A DNA stretch of 64,000 nucleotides from Pseudisothecium myosuroides (Eukaryota > Streptophyta > Bryopsida > Hypnales > Lembophyllaceae). The notes under the pieces were generated by a model, which saw only the letters and a program-made list of their open reading frames with translations, was not told where the DNA came from and ran no database searches. The stretch spans positions 7,841,321-7,905,320 of the forward strand of contig OX637289.1 in assembly GCA_951799445.1 (NCBI GenBank). The letters are read 5' to 3'. Positions within the stretch are counted from its first letter, which is position 1, and every line of letters starts with the position of its first letter. The position numbers and the translations under genes were made by a program. This document shows, piece by piece, positions 49,448 through 62,596 of this stretch.

Positions 49448-52400
49448 CTACACGTAGTAAAACATGCCCACCTCAATCAGGCTGGTATGGGGAATGTTGA
49501 GAGCTATAGCTGGATCTCGACTGTTTTTCCGCAAAAATGTGTACATGTAATCGATGGCCAACTTCTTCAGGAAAGAAGACGAATTTTTCGCCTTCACGTA
49601 GGAATGGCTCATCATGTAGGCAATGCCGGCCTCCTTGGCTTTGGACAGCACCGCGAGCTCCTTTCGAATGTCGGAGCTATCGTCTTCCTCGCCCATGGGA
49701 ATATCGAACTGCACGCGCCTCTTGTGTTGGATTAGCCCTGGGGACGAGGATAACCACTCCATAGACTGCAATCACAACATTGGTTTCCAACAAATCACGC
49801 ATGTTAGAGCCCGTGGAGGATGCTACAATAGTTAGGGGACTGAGATATCCTTTGCGCTCTTGTACTGACGTCTGATATCATCAGCAAATTCATACTCGTG
49901 TTTGGCCTTCAATTTGCAAGTGAAGTGTCATTGTGACTTGGCTAAGTCTTTATGGCCACTACTCTTTGAATGGAAATAAGGTTGTCTACTGTCAAAATCG
50001 CATTAGATATACATATATATGTTATTGAAAAAAAATGATCTCAACAGATTTGGCTCTTCTACCCAAAGTTCTCTCCATACCGCTGTAGAGGTCTCCCGAA
50101 AAACACACTGCTACATATATTAAAATGCTTGAAGTGACGAAAATAGTATACTACTCCTTGGTTATAAGTACTGCAAGATGTCAAGGCACGCACATCTAAT
50201 ACTTCTGCAACAGCAGTAGAGGAGCACACAGTGAAGCAGGGCTATTATATAATAATTACCTGAATGCTACTTCCATTGTTTGAGAGTGCAATAGATTTGA
50301 TGCTGTCCTGATCCTCGCCTGCTCTTCTGGCGGAGTTTTGATTCACAAGCAGCAACCCTGGAGTGGTCCCCATGACGGCCAAGTGACGGTCCCCTTCGAA
50401 GGACTGATCATTGCTGGACTCGTCCCCCTCAGTTTGAATGAACTCAGCAAGGTTAGCTATCAGCTGATTCTCAAAATCGTTCTCGTCTCTGCGAACATCT
50501 TTGTAGCCATACCGTACCACGCACCTGTAGATCGAGCACTTCCATGAACTCAGTCAGTCTGATCAGAGCTAGAATAGTACGTATAACAGTTCGCAGGAAT
50601 TAACTGTTGCTGCTCTACAGTTGGATGTTAGAAAATGACCCTCCAAATTGAAGGATAAATGTGCAAGAAGTAGTCCTTTTAACATCCTTATCCCATTGTT
50701 TTAAGAACTATGGCTCTATTTCTCTCAACCATTCTTCTATATATTTAGTGTCACTTTCCACTCAATAGTGGTCTTATTATTCTCGACGGTGGCATGGCGC
50801 CTTATGACAGATTGTGAAAGTTTGCTAAACGGAAAACTTGGCACCACTTTTCACATGAACTTCTTGTCATGAGGGAAACTACACGGGGTCCAAAATCTCT
50901 AGTATTGATGACTATGTCGGTTCGCTATTGAGCGTTTGACGAGAATTACAATGAGATAGATATGCAGCTAACCTGTACATGTGATAATCCCTTGGGCCGA
51001 TGCGTCCAACCAAGTAACGTTCCTGATTGGAAACATACGGCACTGGCGCAGACTTCATACAGACAAATACGAGAACTTCGTGGAAGGCCGGCAAGTTGGT
51101 GACGAAGTGAGAAAAAATGGCTGGAACGCCACTCACAAGATCGGTGTAGATCAATCCCATGCCCGGGACACGGACGATTCCAAGTCCAGGACCCAGATTC
51201 AGCAGCCACTTCATAGAGATCTTATTCTGGAAGTCGAATTCGTACTTCTTCGTAGTACCATAATTCCACACGTACATGATGGACATGAAGATTCCCGCAA
51301 GAACAAGTGGCACCCAGCCTCCCTTGGGGACCTTGAAAAAGGCCGTCGAGAGGTACAGAAGCTCCACGGATCCAAACACCACGAAGAAGAGCACGGCTAG
51401 GACGATGCTGCATTGCCACACGGTTACAATGACCAATGTCATCAGGCATGTGGTCACCAGCATCACTATAATCACCGCTATCCCTGCAACAATCAGCACA
51501 AGCAACCCCTGTTGCAATTAGTTCTCGAAACTCCATTGGCCTCCATAGCATATCAGAATGACTGCCAGAAGATTGGAACTAGTCTAGGGAAATTAGTTAA
51601 TTAACTAATCTGCAGCTGTTAGTCAGGTGAAGATTGCAGGCTGAACATAAACCACTAAAGAACCACGGGATTCATGGTTTGAAAATGAACAGTTTGATTG
51701 ATTTTTTTGTAAAAAGATAAATTCAGATCGAACTATATTTAACATCACCAGAATCAATAAAGAAAATTGCATGTGTTGGCCAGTAAGTAAAATAAAATTT
51801 GACAAAGAAAGTCTCCAAATGACCTACTCAAAGCTGCTACAAAACACGAGACCCAATTGGAGCAACCAGGATCTTAACCCTGCCATAGAATTCTTGGTCC
51901 TAAAAGGGTCAATTCAGACAGAAGACTGTACCGTAGGCATTTCCGATGTCAATGGTGTTCCGGAAACCGATGGTGAGAGCCAGACAAAGGAGTAACATGA
52001 TCCAGTTGATCTCTGGGATGTAAATCTGGCCATAAATATGATTGGAAGTGTGCACCACTTTGACTCGCGGGAAGCAGCCAAGAGCCATACACTGATTTAT
52101 GATGGAAAAGGTTGCAGATATGACGGCCTGGCTCCCTACGATTGACGCCAACGTGGCAACCACAAACACTGGCCAGAAAACAGGTCCTGCATGAAAACAC
52201 CACCATTCAAGGACATGTCCAGGGAATACCATGGGTGTGTCTGGTTCTACATAGAAATTCTAGGGAATTCACGGAAGGTAGAAGAAAAGAATTTGATCCC
52301 AGGACAGTAAATTGAATGCCAAAGTACATGAGAAGAAACGAAGTTGTCACCCTATACGTACCCTGCAGAAGAGCTCGATTAATTCATCAACTAAAGCTGG

Positions 52401-55400
52401 AGTTACGTTTGAGAGTTCATAGAGAGCACCAAACACTAACCTGGAACGGATCTGAAGTAGGCATGTTCGACTTCATCCAGATGTTTGGAGAGATAGGCAG
52501 CCTGCCCTATGTATCCAATCACCAAGGAAGGATACACAACTCCAGTAAATGCAAGCTGCAAATTATAATTGCCACAAATGCAATACAACGCGTTACTGTT
52601 CGTGGCCCCGCCCTAAACCCTAAAAACGAACTCGACCATCATCTTACCCAGAGATCATATGCAGCTTGTCCATATCTATGCGCAGTGCAAAAAGAAGACT
52701 AGAAGGATTGCTCTTCTACTTAAATTAATGGTAAAGTGTCTCACCTTTACAGATTTCCGATTAAAATGTCCGAGGTCAGCGTACATGGCCTCCGCTCCTG
52801 CCCACAAGGATTTACAAACTCTCCATCAGTGGGATTCTCAGGAGTGACAACAGAAGCAGTAGAAAGACACAAAAGAGAGGAAGCTCATTGAAACAGCCAC
52901 AAACCTGTGATACAGAGGAGAACGCCCCCTAGAGCAACCCAACCCTCCTTTCCATCCATCTTGAAAAAGTAGTACATGTAATATGGGGAGAGAGCTTTCA
53001 GAATCCTTGGATTCCATGTGATCAAGTTGTACAAGCCAATAGCCGAGTTGCAGAACAGCCACGCCAGTATGATGGGTGCGAATAGAAAGGACACACGACG
53101 AGTGCCGATGTGCTGAAGCCAGAAAAGGAGAACCAAAATGCAGCACGCGACTGCCACTGTTACATCTGTTAACCCCACATAGTTTGTTTTAGTACAAACG
53201 GATATCAATGTATTCAACGTGATATGACAAAATGTTGCTCTCAGGACGAGTGCTGCTCATCATCCCATGAAATGTACACCCGTGTTGCATTCTCCCCATA
53301 AAACATTCACCGTGTATCCTCTGAGCAGCACTCTACCCTTCCTTCTCTTAGCAAAAATTCAAATTTTACCAGGTTGCGAAACCTCCTAAAAGTTGATCGA
53401 GAAAGAATTGAACATGTGTGCCTGAATCAAACATAATCTCTACTTAGAATATGATGGGTTAGAACCGGAGCCATAGTACTTACTCTCGTGGAGACTCGGA
53501 GCAGCTACCCGAATACCAGATATCGCTGATAACACTGTTCCACACAACCAACGATGCAAATGTGAGGTCCTACTTCGTTCTAAACATGATCATTCGACTC
53601 CTGGATACTCTCATACGCGATGAAATTAATTACCCCAGGCAAGCGTTGTATCACCCTACTATACCAAAAATACTCTAATTCTAGCTACCCCCAAATGAAA
53701 AACTATTCACTGATTTCAGATAGCGTCTCGATGCAACGATCACACGAGACCTTTTCAGGAAAACCAACGATGCAATTATGAGCTAAATTTTTATTTCTAA
53801 ATAGGATCATTCGACTCCTGGATAGACTCAAAGTAATGAAGTTATTCTCTTTGCAAGCTAGAATTTGTGTCACCAAATTATACCCAGAGTACATTCCAGG
53901 TTCAGACTTGCTCTCGTGACAGACTTCCAACAAGCTCCAAATGGCAACCTGCTCATAGTTCTGAGAAGACTGCAGTAATCACATCCTCAAAAGTGACAAT
54001 TGGCGGAAGCCTGGAACTGAGAGAAGAGAGAGATTGTTGCTAGGTTACCATAGCGAGGTTGAAAGAAAATACAAGCTCTCGGGTTAGTTTCTAGAAAATA
54101 GAATTTGAAGGGTTTAGCAGCGTGTTTCAGCAATGTTTTTAGCTACATGGATAGTTTTCGTTCATGCTTGAGCAATGTTTTTCAGCAAGTTAACACGCAA
54201 ATTTTGGAACATGTGAAGCAAACATGCAACATTTTCAGTAGACATGATCCAAAATGTTTGTCAATTTGGACAATGGTTAGTAGAAATGTAGAATGTCAAC
54301 TTTGGAATCACATCCGAGTGTTTATCAGCAACGTCCAAAGGTTGCTACAAAACGTTGACAAAGGGGTTGATTTCAAATAGTGTGATCTACCTGACAGAGC
54401 AGGGGTGAGCGCGCCATCGCCAATCACCATACACGTGCCCAGCAACACCACGATGAGCATCCCATTCCGAAGGCACTTGTGCCGGTCCAGCAGCCGCCTG
54501 AGCCACACTCCTCGTGGAGACTCCGTGCTCGGCTGTTCAAACTTGTACGCTGAAAGCTCCTCATCAGCCGCTTGCTGGTTCAAAATCAGGCTCAGCTTCA
54601 GATGCCGACACAGGAGCGCATAAAGTGCGAATGTCCCCCCTGCATGTTGGATAACCCACAGCGTTACATCGATTATTTGAACCTAAACTGGCAATGTTTT
54701 ATAATAAACCCCATGAACTCATTCACAAGGCGCACCCTCAATGGGAAGCTGCCAAGTTTCACCAACTTTGCATTGAGAATGCACACTGTGTGGTCACAAA
54801 TGTACTGTATGTACTGCTTAGAATATTACTGTTTACTATGAGACTTTGTGGCAACGTTTCATTATATGGACGATTTTTCGCCACTATCAGACAATTTCAG
54901 CCTGTCTAGATCATACCCTCCGTAAATCCGCCAAAGCAGTGAGGGCACGCAAGCCTTTACTGTTCCCAAAAAAAAACATTGCTTTCTAGGGTTGATTTCA
55001 TGATCAGTTATTTATGTAGGGACAGGAGACTGTAGTAGGTAGTGTTTACCTTCTCCATTGTCGTGCGCGCACAGTACTATAAAAGAATACTTCACGACTG
55101 GTATCAAAGTGAGCGTCCAGAAAATGAAACTCAGAACGGCCATGATTTCGTACTCTTCCACAGAATTCCGCAGCCTGCCTCCGAAAGTGGCACGGAAGAC
55201 GTAAAGCGGCGACACACTGAGGTCGCCATACACTACTCCAAAGCTTTGATACGCAAGCGTGAGAAGCACTGCGGTGGACGCCTTCTTCGTGATCTGTACA
55301 ACAATATAATCACCCTTTACTCAGTCGGACTTGTAAACCAAAGCACACTACAACGAATCTCTGTGTGTAACCTCACACCAGACCAGTTCCCTTGGAACCC

Positions 55401-55808
55401 TCGATCTGCTTAATCAAAACGACCTGCAAACACCGTACCAAAGAAGAAAAAAAATATGCTCGCTTTCCGTCAACGTGCATCATTTAGTATTAAACAAAAT
55501 CTCGGTTCACCGTCTCCCAAACCAGCTTTGAGAAAGGTAGAATGCTACACCATCAAGCATTGATCGTATGAGAGAGAACTTATTCACTGGAACGCTCTCA
55601 CCATACCGTCTCTCGATCTCTCTCGATCTCTCTCTCTCTCTCCCACACACACACACACACTTTTCATCTGTAGGAATTGCAGGCCACGGCTTCAGATTTG
55701 AAGCCTAGTGGCAATAACATCAAGGGTGGCAAAAGGGGTTGCCAATATTCGAACCTGCAGCCCTCCCTGCGCGCTTCCTTGAGAACTGCTTCCCGACTCC
55801 GGGTCCAT
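49448..55808 (-). CDS. HAK/KUP/KT family potassium transporter
   Basis: Twelve coding exons on the minus strand: 55808-55755, 55423-55379, 55293-55050, 54639-54391, 53534-53484, 53165-52905, 52797-52745, 52555-52441, 52186-51932, 51483-50973, 50524-50260 and 49765-49448. They give 806 residues, the normal size for the family, and all phases close. Diagnostic segments are [19 protein letters not shown] (GVVYGD at 52-57, the K+ selectivity region), [112 protein letters not shown] and the C-terminus [15 protein letters not shown]. It moves K+ across the plasma or vacuolar membrane through 10-14 membrane helices. The first two exons are the least certain, although [10 protein letters not shown] is a typical family N-terminus. 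The first intron contains CT/CA microsatellites. No disabling change. Confidence 0.93.
55609..55660. repeat. (CT)n(CA)n microsatellite in intron 1 of the K+ transporter
   Basis: A CT-rich run with two GATCTC interruptions (55609-55642) is followed by about nine CA units (55643-55660). On the coding strand this reads as TG then GA repeats. Confidence 0.9.
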
Positions 55809-55977
55809 GATGTGTTGCAACAGCTCTCGCTCAAGCTATCGACACCAACCCAAAGGAAGGGACACTTCTGCAGCCCTACATGTCTTCATCGTCCTCCTGA
55901 GATGTTACGTTGCTAAAGTCCTCCACACATTATGCTCATTAATTATTCCTCGCCGTCCATAACCCCCACTCAGAGCT

Positions 55978-56014
55978 TCTCTCTCTCTCTCTCTGTCTCT
56001 CTGAGCCTCTCTCC
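55978..56014 (-). promoter_or_regulatory. GA/CT repeat upstream of the K+ transporter
   Basis: A CT run with one GTCTCT break lies about 170-205 bp upstream of the start codon; on the gene strand it is a GA repeat. Plant BPC (GAGA-binding) proteins bind such runs near promoters. A regulatory role is inference. Confidence 0.4.
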
Positions 56015-58529
56015 CTCGAAGTGCCAGCTTCCAAAGGCCCCCACAATCCACTTTCACCGAAGCTACTTAAAAGCGTCTGGCACCCGATTTGTACAACCTC
56101 CAAGCAAGTACGACGTCGTCCACATGGCTAGCCAGCCTGCAGGCAGAGATTATTACACCACCGAATTGGCATGGCATGGCTTGCTGCTGCCTGCAAACCA
56201 CGATGTCGTTACGCGGCCACCCAGACGTACCGAGCTTGGTAACTTAGTGTTAGTATACGTGTGGAGATCGAGCGATGGGTAGCTTGAAAATTTGCTTTAG
56301 GCTTGGCCCCCAATTGCAACAATGAAGCGGAGACGGAGACGGGAATTGGAGTGCCAGGGCAGAGCCGTGAGAGCAGCCTGCTGGGACGAAGCAGTGCACT
56401 GAGTGAGTGAAGCTGGGACCTGCAGCGTGCACAACGCAGCCCCGGAAATAGCAACAGAAAAACCAGCCTCGCTGCCAAAACAGCTTACTTTAAACAGCTT
56501 TCACTGTTGGCTCTCATCCTGGCAGAGTGACTACGGAAGTGACAAGACGCAGGACGCGGGTCCCAGACGGTGTGCCGTCGCCGTCGACGCCCAGGGGACA
56601 CTGGGACCGTCGCCGTCCGCGTGCTGTCACCTAAGTTCGGTTGTGACTGTAAATATCTAGCTGGCATGTGTTTCCGCGGATTCAGGCCCCATTGCCCCAC
56701 GAAATGGAACCAAATCAGGAATAGAATTTTCGTGCTTACGTGTTGATATGCGTGTGGTTGAGAAGAATGTTTTGTAATGTCTTCCTGTTTGAGCCAGTTC
56801 ACTGGTTTCTGTTTTTTGGGTGGTGGGGTGGGTGCTTTGTATCATGAGTTGCAAGGTGAACTGTTAACTGACAAACTGTACACAGCTTTCTGTAGTAGGT
56901 TGAGAGCATCGTCTCAGGATGGCAAATAACATACTGGAAGCCCACTCCCTCTTCACATTTTGGGGATGAAAAGTGTGCAATTAATGTTCTCTCTTTTGTA
57001 CGGCACCAATGGCATTTGGGCCTAGGGTGACAACTCCGTCAAACACTATACTACTTTGGAATCTACAAAGAGTCCATTGGATTAGAAATGATGAAGATTC
57101 TTTCTACTTTTGCACACTTGGAGATTGGGGATTAGTTGGAAGGGTGGGACAAACATGTGATGTATTCTACAAATGTGTGGCCGTGTGTGTTATGACAACA
57201 TGAGCTTTTGTTGGACCGACCACTCACAATGGTTTGACTTCAGCTAAAATCATATAAATAAGATAATGCTCACACTTGATGTTCAGACAATACTGGAAGT
57301 TGTGGTCTTGAGAATGAATTACGTACACCTTCATACTGACTTTACTCACTTCACTGCTAAAGTGTGAACACAGCTAAAGTTACGTATTTGAGCATGGTTC
57401 GTATTCTTAACTTAGTTGGCCCAAGTTTTGAGTCTCCTTCCTTTCAGGGTCCAACTGGCCCTACTCATGCACTCAATCAGCTGATTTCTGTGTGCACAAG
57501 GCTTAACTTTATTTGAAAGTACAAATTTTGTATGTAGCTGGGAGCTTTCCCCAGAACCTTACAACTACCTTAAATTGAGTCGAAGTACCGTACGGATTGG
57601 GGAGGCATACTGTACATACCAATCTCTTGACGGGGCGCCTGCAGCATTTTCATTCAGAAATGTCAGAAATACATATTTCTGCCACCTCATGATCTCATCA
57701 GTAACTTAAAGAGGTCTACAGAACTGCCATTTAAACGTAGCTTAGCTCAACACTGCGGCAGGGCAGATCCAGCCAGAACCTATTTCGATGATGCCACATT
57801 GCCACCTGAATCTCTCTGAACAGACATAAATAATCTTCAGTTGTGTACACTGAAAATCCGTCATCAACGGTGTAAATTTGCTTATTTTATATTTGGGGGA
57901 AACTGAGGATTGTATACCAAAGCACTGCAAGAACCTGCGATAAGCTGAAGCTTACAATGCCAACAACCGAGGCAGACAGAAGCCCACCTGGAGACAGAAG
58001 TGAAAAGGACTGAAGGCCCAAACAACAACTAAGTTAAGTTAGAGGTGTTTTTGTGTTTTATTTTTTTTTCGATTCCTGACTGAAGGTCCCAAGCTTGGGC
58101 TTCTTCAAGTTCCAAACAACTAACTTATCAAACATCATTTCAAGTGGCCTCTTTTCAAAACATGTAAAATATTGATAGAAATATGTTCAAAATGAAATGA
58201 AATGACGCCAGATGGCTTTCATAGGAACGCTGTAACTTAGCCATCTAGTCTTTGACAAACTTCTCACCAGAAACTTGGGTGTGAGGGTGGGGCATTCAGT
58301 TGTTTGCACAAGGTCATTGTCTTCAACTATGACAAGCCACGTGACCCATCTCGAAAACTGCAATACATACCATGGCATGAGTATTCTCAGTTGACCAAGT
58401 GTCGTTGTTGAAACTTTGAGCATTGCAAGAGATCCCAAGGTAAATTTCTTCTTTGAAATTTCTATTTGGGTGGGAGAAATGGTTCACTCAGTCATTGTCC
58501 ACGGAGAAATTGAGCTAAACAAGTCGTTT
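56015..58529. other. intergenic, probable promoter side of the K+ transporter
   Basis: 56050-56700 is G+C-rich and open on both strands, but no frame resembles a known protein. 56700-58529 is ordinary intergenic sequence without a gene. Confidence 0.45.
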
Positions 58530-58841
58530 GGGGTTGTCACACCTTCTTCTAGCCTCCCAGTCTCAAATTCCACACACCTTGAATTGCAGAGGGTCCATTC
58601 TATGAAGAGAGAGAATGTTTATTCCTCTCCTCCAGAAGTGAAGAATGGGCGTGAAGATTGAGAAGCAGTGGATAGGAGAAGATTAACAAGCCATGTCCAC
58701 TACTCTCATTCTTCACTCAATGAAAAGGGGAGTCACACCTTCTTCATAGAGAAGGACTAGCTCTTATTGGCTCCTCTTTTTTACTCCACACCTTCTCATT
58801 CTTCATAGAAATTTCACTCTAGAAGGTGGTGTGACAACCTC
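58530..58841. repeat. MITE-like fold-back with ~23-bp terminal inverted repeats
   Basis: The left end is GGGGTTGTCACACCTTCTTCTAG (58530-58552). The right end (58819-58841) is its inverse with a few mismatches. GAAGAATGAGA-type words inside are also inverted. I found no convincing target duplication. Confidence 0.68.
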
Positions 58842-59095
58842 TATTCTTAATTTTACTTGCAAAATTGTAGGAGGGATAAAAAAAAAATTTGTTGAAAATT
58901 CATAGATGATAGTCATTAAAAAATAAATGAAGTCATCAAAATTGAATGAAGAAAGTAAAGATATGTACATTCAAAATGGTCTCTATCCAAAACGACTACA
59001 TGTTAAATTATTGGATTATATTGTAGCCATCTTGAGAAATTTTGAATACTCAAAAAGAAAGTTGAAACCATCCAAAATTTGAAGATTGTTGTCTA
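58842..59095. other. spacer, nothing recognised
   Basis: A+T-rich sequence between two repeats, without open frames or motifs of note. Confidence 0.5.
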
Positions 59096-59099
59096 TTAA

Positions 59100-60029
59100 T
59101 CCCTAAAGGACCGGCATGCGTTTTTTGGCTATATAGAAAATTTGGGCAGGTATGTGTGACTAGAGATATCTACATTTTAAGTTGAAATTTTAATAGAAGG
59201 TGGGCGCGAGGAATATCTTTCATATGCACTAAATTTCATGACATTTGGAAATACGAGTCAAAAGTTATAGCCAAATATATTATTATTTTTTCGTAACTGG
59301 GCAGTCTGGGCAAATTAAAAAAATCACTTTTTTCAAAAATAAAAATTTGAAATTGGTTTTCTAGAGTTATATATACATGGAAAACTTTTAATCATTCCAT
59401 TTCGACCGATGAATCAAAAATTATGAGGTTTTTTAGTTTGCGGGCAGTTATGGATTCTCTACTTTGAAATAAACTTTGAAGTTGTTTATTTAATTCAATT
59501 TTTTATATTTTTTGGAAAAAAAATTTATAGGATATAGGTTGTTTATTAAAACATTACAACCATTGGGATTGACATTTTTCAATTCTATAATTAAATTCTT
59601 AACAATTTAGTATTTTGGATCGTTCTCTACTTCTTTCTACTTACTATTTTTTTTGTATATGTTGTACAATTCCAAATGATTTGAAAAATTTAAGCATGTA
59701 GAGAACTTATTCAAGAAAAAGAATTTAAAGAAGCACCACCATTTTGGACATTTTTTCATACAAATGTGACCTTGTGAAGTGCAGCTGCCTTATTTTTCGC
59801 AAGGACAAAAAAAGGATTTTTGTCAATTCAAATGCTAATATCTTCCAATCCGCATGGTGGAAAATTTTGAATCTTTTTTCACATCTTCTAAAACTAATTT
59901 ACTATAAGATCCTACGGTTATATGTGTCAAAAATTAAAAATTATTTTTTTTTCAAAAATTTGGTACTTTTATTAAAAATGGCAATTCTTGAGTGTTTTCG
60001 GTAAAAACATAGTCATGGAACTTTAGGGG
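59100..60029. mobile_element. TTAA-flanked element, copy 5 (930 bp, subfamily B/D)
   Basis: The left end is TCCCTAAAGGACC and the right end GGAACTTTAGGGG. TTAA is on both sides (59096-59099 and 60030-60033). The left ~250 bp matches the inverse right end of copy 3, and the whole matches copy 7 and the inverse of copy 2. It contains the uninterrupted site (TTTCTACTTACTAT near 59633-59646) that is occupied by a MITE in copy 7. Confidence 0.87.
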
Positions 60030-60033
60030 TTAA

Positions 60034-60602
60034 TAGTCAATTTTTTTTATAGATATACTTGGTTGTTGCTTGTAGAGTTGAAGTTTTATCTGAAATAGTA
60101 AAAAACTAAGTACAAATTGGTAATTTTGTAAGATTCCTATTCAATTACTCTATTCTTCAAAGGCATGTTTTGGTTATACCTTGTATTTTACTTGCAAGAA
60201 TGTTTTTCTTGAAGTACAAACTGATTCAAATGCAACGCACATTGAATTTGAAGGTGGAAATAGCTTTCGGCAATTTGCATCAATCTAAGGTAAAGTAACA
60301 ACAATTCAAATTTCAACATAGAAAACAATGAAAAAAATCAAAAATCAAATGAAGAAATAGGTCATTCAAAACAACTTATAGTCTTACAAAGATGACATTA
60401 TGCCAAAAAATGATATAAGAGTGGCTTCAGTGTAAGAGAGACATCTTTAGCTCCATGTGGAGGACAAGGAATTTATCCTCTTTAAAGCCCCTTGACGTGT
60501 AGGTGCAACTTTGGTAGAGGATTGTGCTCACCAAATTCTAAACTAAGCCATTCATTATTTTAGGCATTTAGAAGTAATAAGAAAGCATGAAAACATCAAA
60601 CC
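60034..60602. other. spacer, nothing recognised
   Basis: A+T-rich sequence between TTAA elements, no gene seen. Confidence 0.5.
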
Positions 60603-61007
60603 TTAACCCCTAAAGGACCAAGGCCTTTTCTCTGCCAAAAACACTCAAAACTGCCATTTCTATAGCAAAAAGTAAAAAAAATTTAAAATTGTTTTATTTT
60701 TTACCTAACTAGTATAAAAAAGTGTGGAAAAAATTCTGAATTTTTGACTGCACAGATTGCAAGATATTTGCGTTTGAAGTGAAAAAAACAAGTTTTTTAG
60801 CACATTGTGAGACTAGATTTTTTCACTTTGAACATTTTTAACTTAACTTTTTTGCACTACAAAGTTTTGAGCTTTAAATCTTTATAGTAAAGAATTGTGT
60901 TGAGAGTTTAGGAAAAAAAAACAAATTCAAAAAAACTTAATTTTCATCCTTAAGAAAACTGTTAAGTTGAAGTAGGTATGAGATCGAAGGAAAATCTAAA
61001 ATATTAA

Positions 61008-62127
61008 CCCCTAAAGGACCAACATGCGTGTTTTGGCAACATAGAAATTTTGGGCAAGTAATTGTGACTAGAGATTTGCATATTTTGAGCTGAAATTTTT
61101 ATGGAAGGTGGGGACGAGGAGTATCTTTCATATGCACAAAATTTCATGACATTTGGAAATACGAGTCAAAAGTTATTGCATGATATGTAGTTTGTTTCTC
61201 AACTCGGGCAGTCCGGGCAGATTAGAAAATATCACTTTTTTCAAAAATAAAAATTTGAAATTGGTTTATTAGATTTATATCTACGTTGAATCACTCCATT
61301 TTGATCAATGAGTCAAACATTATGAGGATTTCTATTTTGCAGGCAGTTATGGATTGTCTACTCTAAAATAAACTTTGAAGTTGTATATTTCACTCAATTT
61401 TCAATATTTTTCAAAAAAAAAAATTATAAAATGTAGATTGTTTATTACAACATTGCAAACATTGGGATTGACATTTTTCAATTCCATAATTAAATTCTTA
61501 ACAATTTAGTGTTTTGAACCATTTTCTACTTCTTTCTACCACTACAAGAGAAAGGGGTGTTTTAAGTAGTGTCCTAGACATCACATCTTTTAAGTAACGT
61601 CTTTTAAATAAGTTTTTAAGTAAAATTTTACTAAAAAGACAATCTTTTAAGTAAAATTTTACTTAAAAACTTATTTAAAAGACGTTACTTAAAAGATGTG
61701 ATGTCTAGGACACTACTTAAAACACCCCTTTCTCTTGTAGTGTACTTACTATTTTTTTCCTATATGTTGTACAGTTCCAAATGATCTGAAAATTTTCTAG
61801 CATGTAGCCAACTTGCCATGAAGAATGAATTCAAAGAAACACAACCATTTTGGAAATCTTTTCATAATAATCTAACCTTGTGAAGTGCAGCTGCCCAATT
61901 TTTTGCAGGGCCAGAAAAAGGACTTTTGCCACTTCAAAGGCTAATATCTTGCAATCTACACGATGGAAATTTCTGAAATATTTTCCACATATTTTCAAAC
62001 CAGAGTGCTACAAGATCCCATGGTTACATGTGTCCAAAAATGATATTTTTCAAAAATTTGGTACTTGTACTAGAAATGGCAGTTTTGGAGCATTTTTGGT
62101 GAGAACATAGTCAAGGAACTTTCGGGG
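61008..62127. mobile_element. TTAA-flanked element, copy 7 (inner, subfamily B/D)
   Basis: The left end is CCCCTAAAGGACC and the right end GGAACTTTCGGGG. TTAA is on both sides (61004-61007 and 62128-62131). The empty site is preserved in copy 3 as AACATTAATATATTTTAG near 36548-36565, which matches the joined flanks here. Without the MITE at 61540-61742 the element is about 914 bp. Confidence 0.88.
61540..61742. mobile_element. CACTA-type palindromic MITE (203 bp) inside copy 7
   Basis: The left end is CACTACAAGAGAAAGGGGTG and the right end is its perfect inverse. The arms of about 90 bp are nearly identical, so a transcript would form a long hairpin. TAC flanks both sides (61537-61539 and 61743-61745). 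The near-perfect palindrome suggests a recent insertion. Confidence 0.92.
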
Positions 62128-62596
62128 TTAATATCTTTTAGATGGAATTAAAATGCACTAATCCCAATGGTGAGATTGTTCCAGCAATCAAACTAAACCA
62201 TGTGGAACTTTTGTTTTTTTTAAATTGCAAAAATTGCATTCAGAAATGAATCCTACAAATTAATTGCCCCCAAAACAAGATTGTCCATAATTTTCTCATA
62301 ACAAATCCAAATGGAATGAATCAAAGCTTTCCAAATACCATAGACAAAAACATAATCTATGAGGGAAAGAAAATTAATTCAAATTTTTGCAAATTTTTTT
62401 TTGTTGCCCCCTCTCCCCTGCTTTGAGCTTATTTGGGCATAACTTTTGTTCCCGGGCACCAATTGAAAAAAAAATTATATTTCCACAAAGCTAATCAGCT
62501 TTTCTATCTTCAAAAAAAATTCAAAATTTCAGCCCGTAGGTACCTGCCCAAATTTCCATTTGTCCCTCGAAGGAACAATGGTCCTTCAAGGGTTAA

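Larger units (their letters stand above)
60607..62592. mobile_element. TTAA-flanked element, copy 6 (outer, subfamily A/C)
   Basis: The left end is CCCCTAAAGGACC and the right end GGTCCTTCAAGGG. TTAA is on both sides (60603-60606 and 62593-62596). It is interrupted at 61008-62127 by copy 7; without it the element is about 862 bp. The right end carries the small hairpin also seen in copy 1 (TGTCCCTCGAAGGAACAATGG). Confidence 0.85.

Noticed and set aside
55745..55765. tRNA-like B box (GGTTCGAAT on the minus strand)
   Set aside because: No A box, acceptor stem or anticodon arm; the bases are the donor junction of exon 1 of the potassium transporter.
56209..56478. 89-codon minus-strand frame resembling a targeting peptide
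   Set aside because: It is followed by no recognisable domain and lies in the G+C-rich region upstream of the potassium transporter; composition alone gives Leu/Arg/Ser-rich frames.
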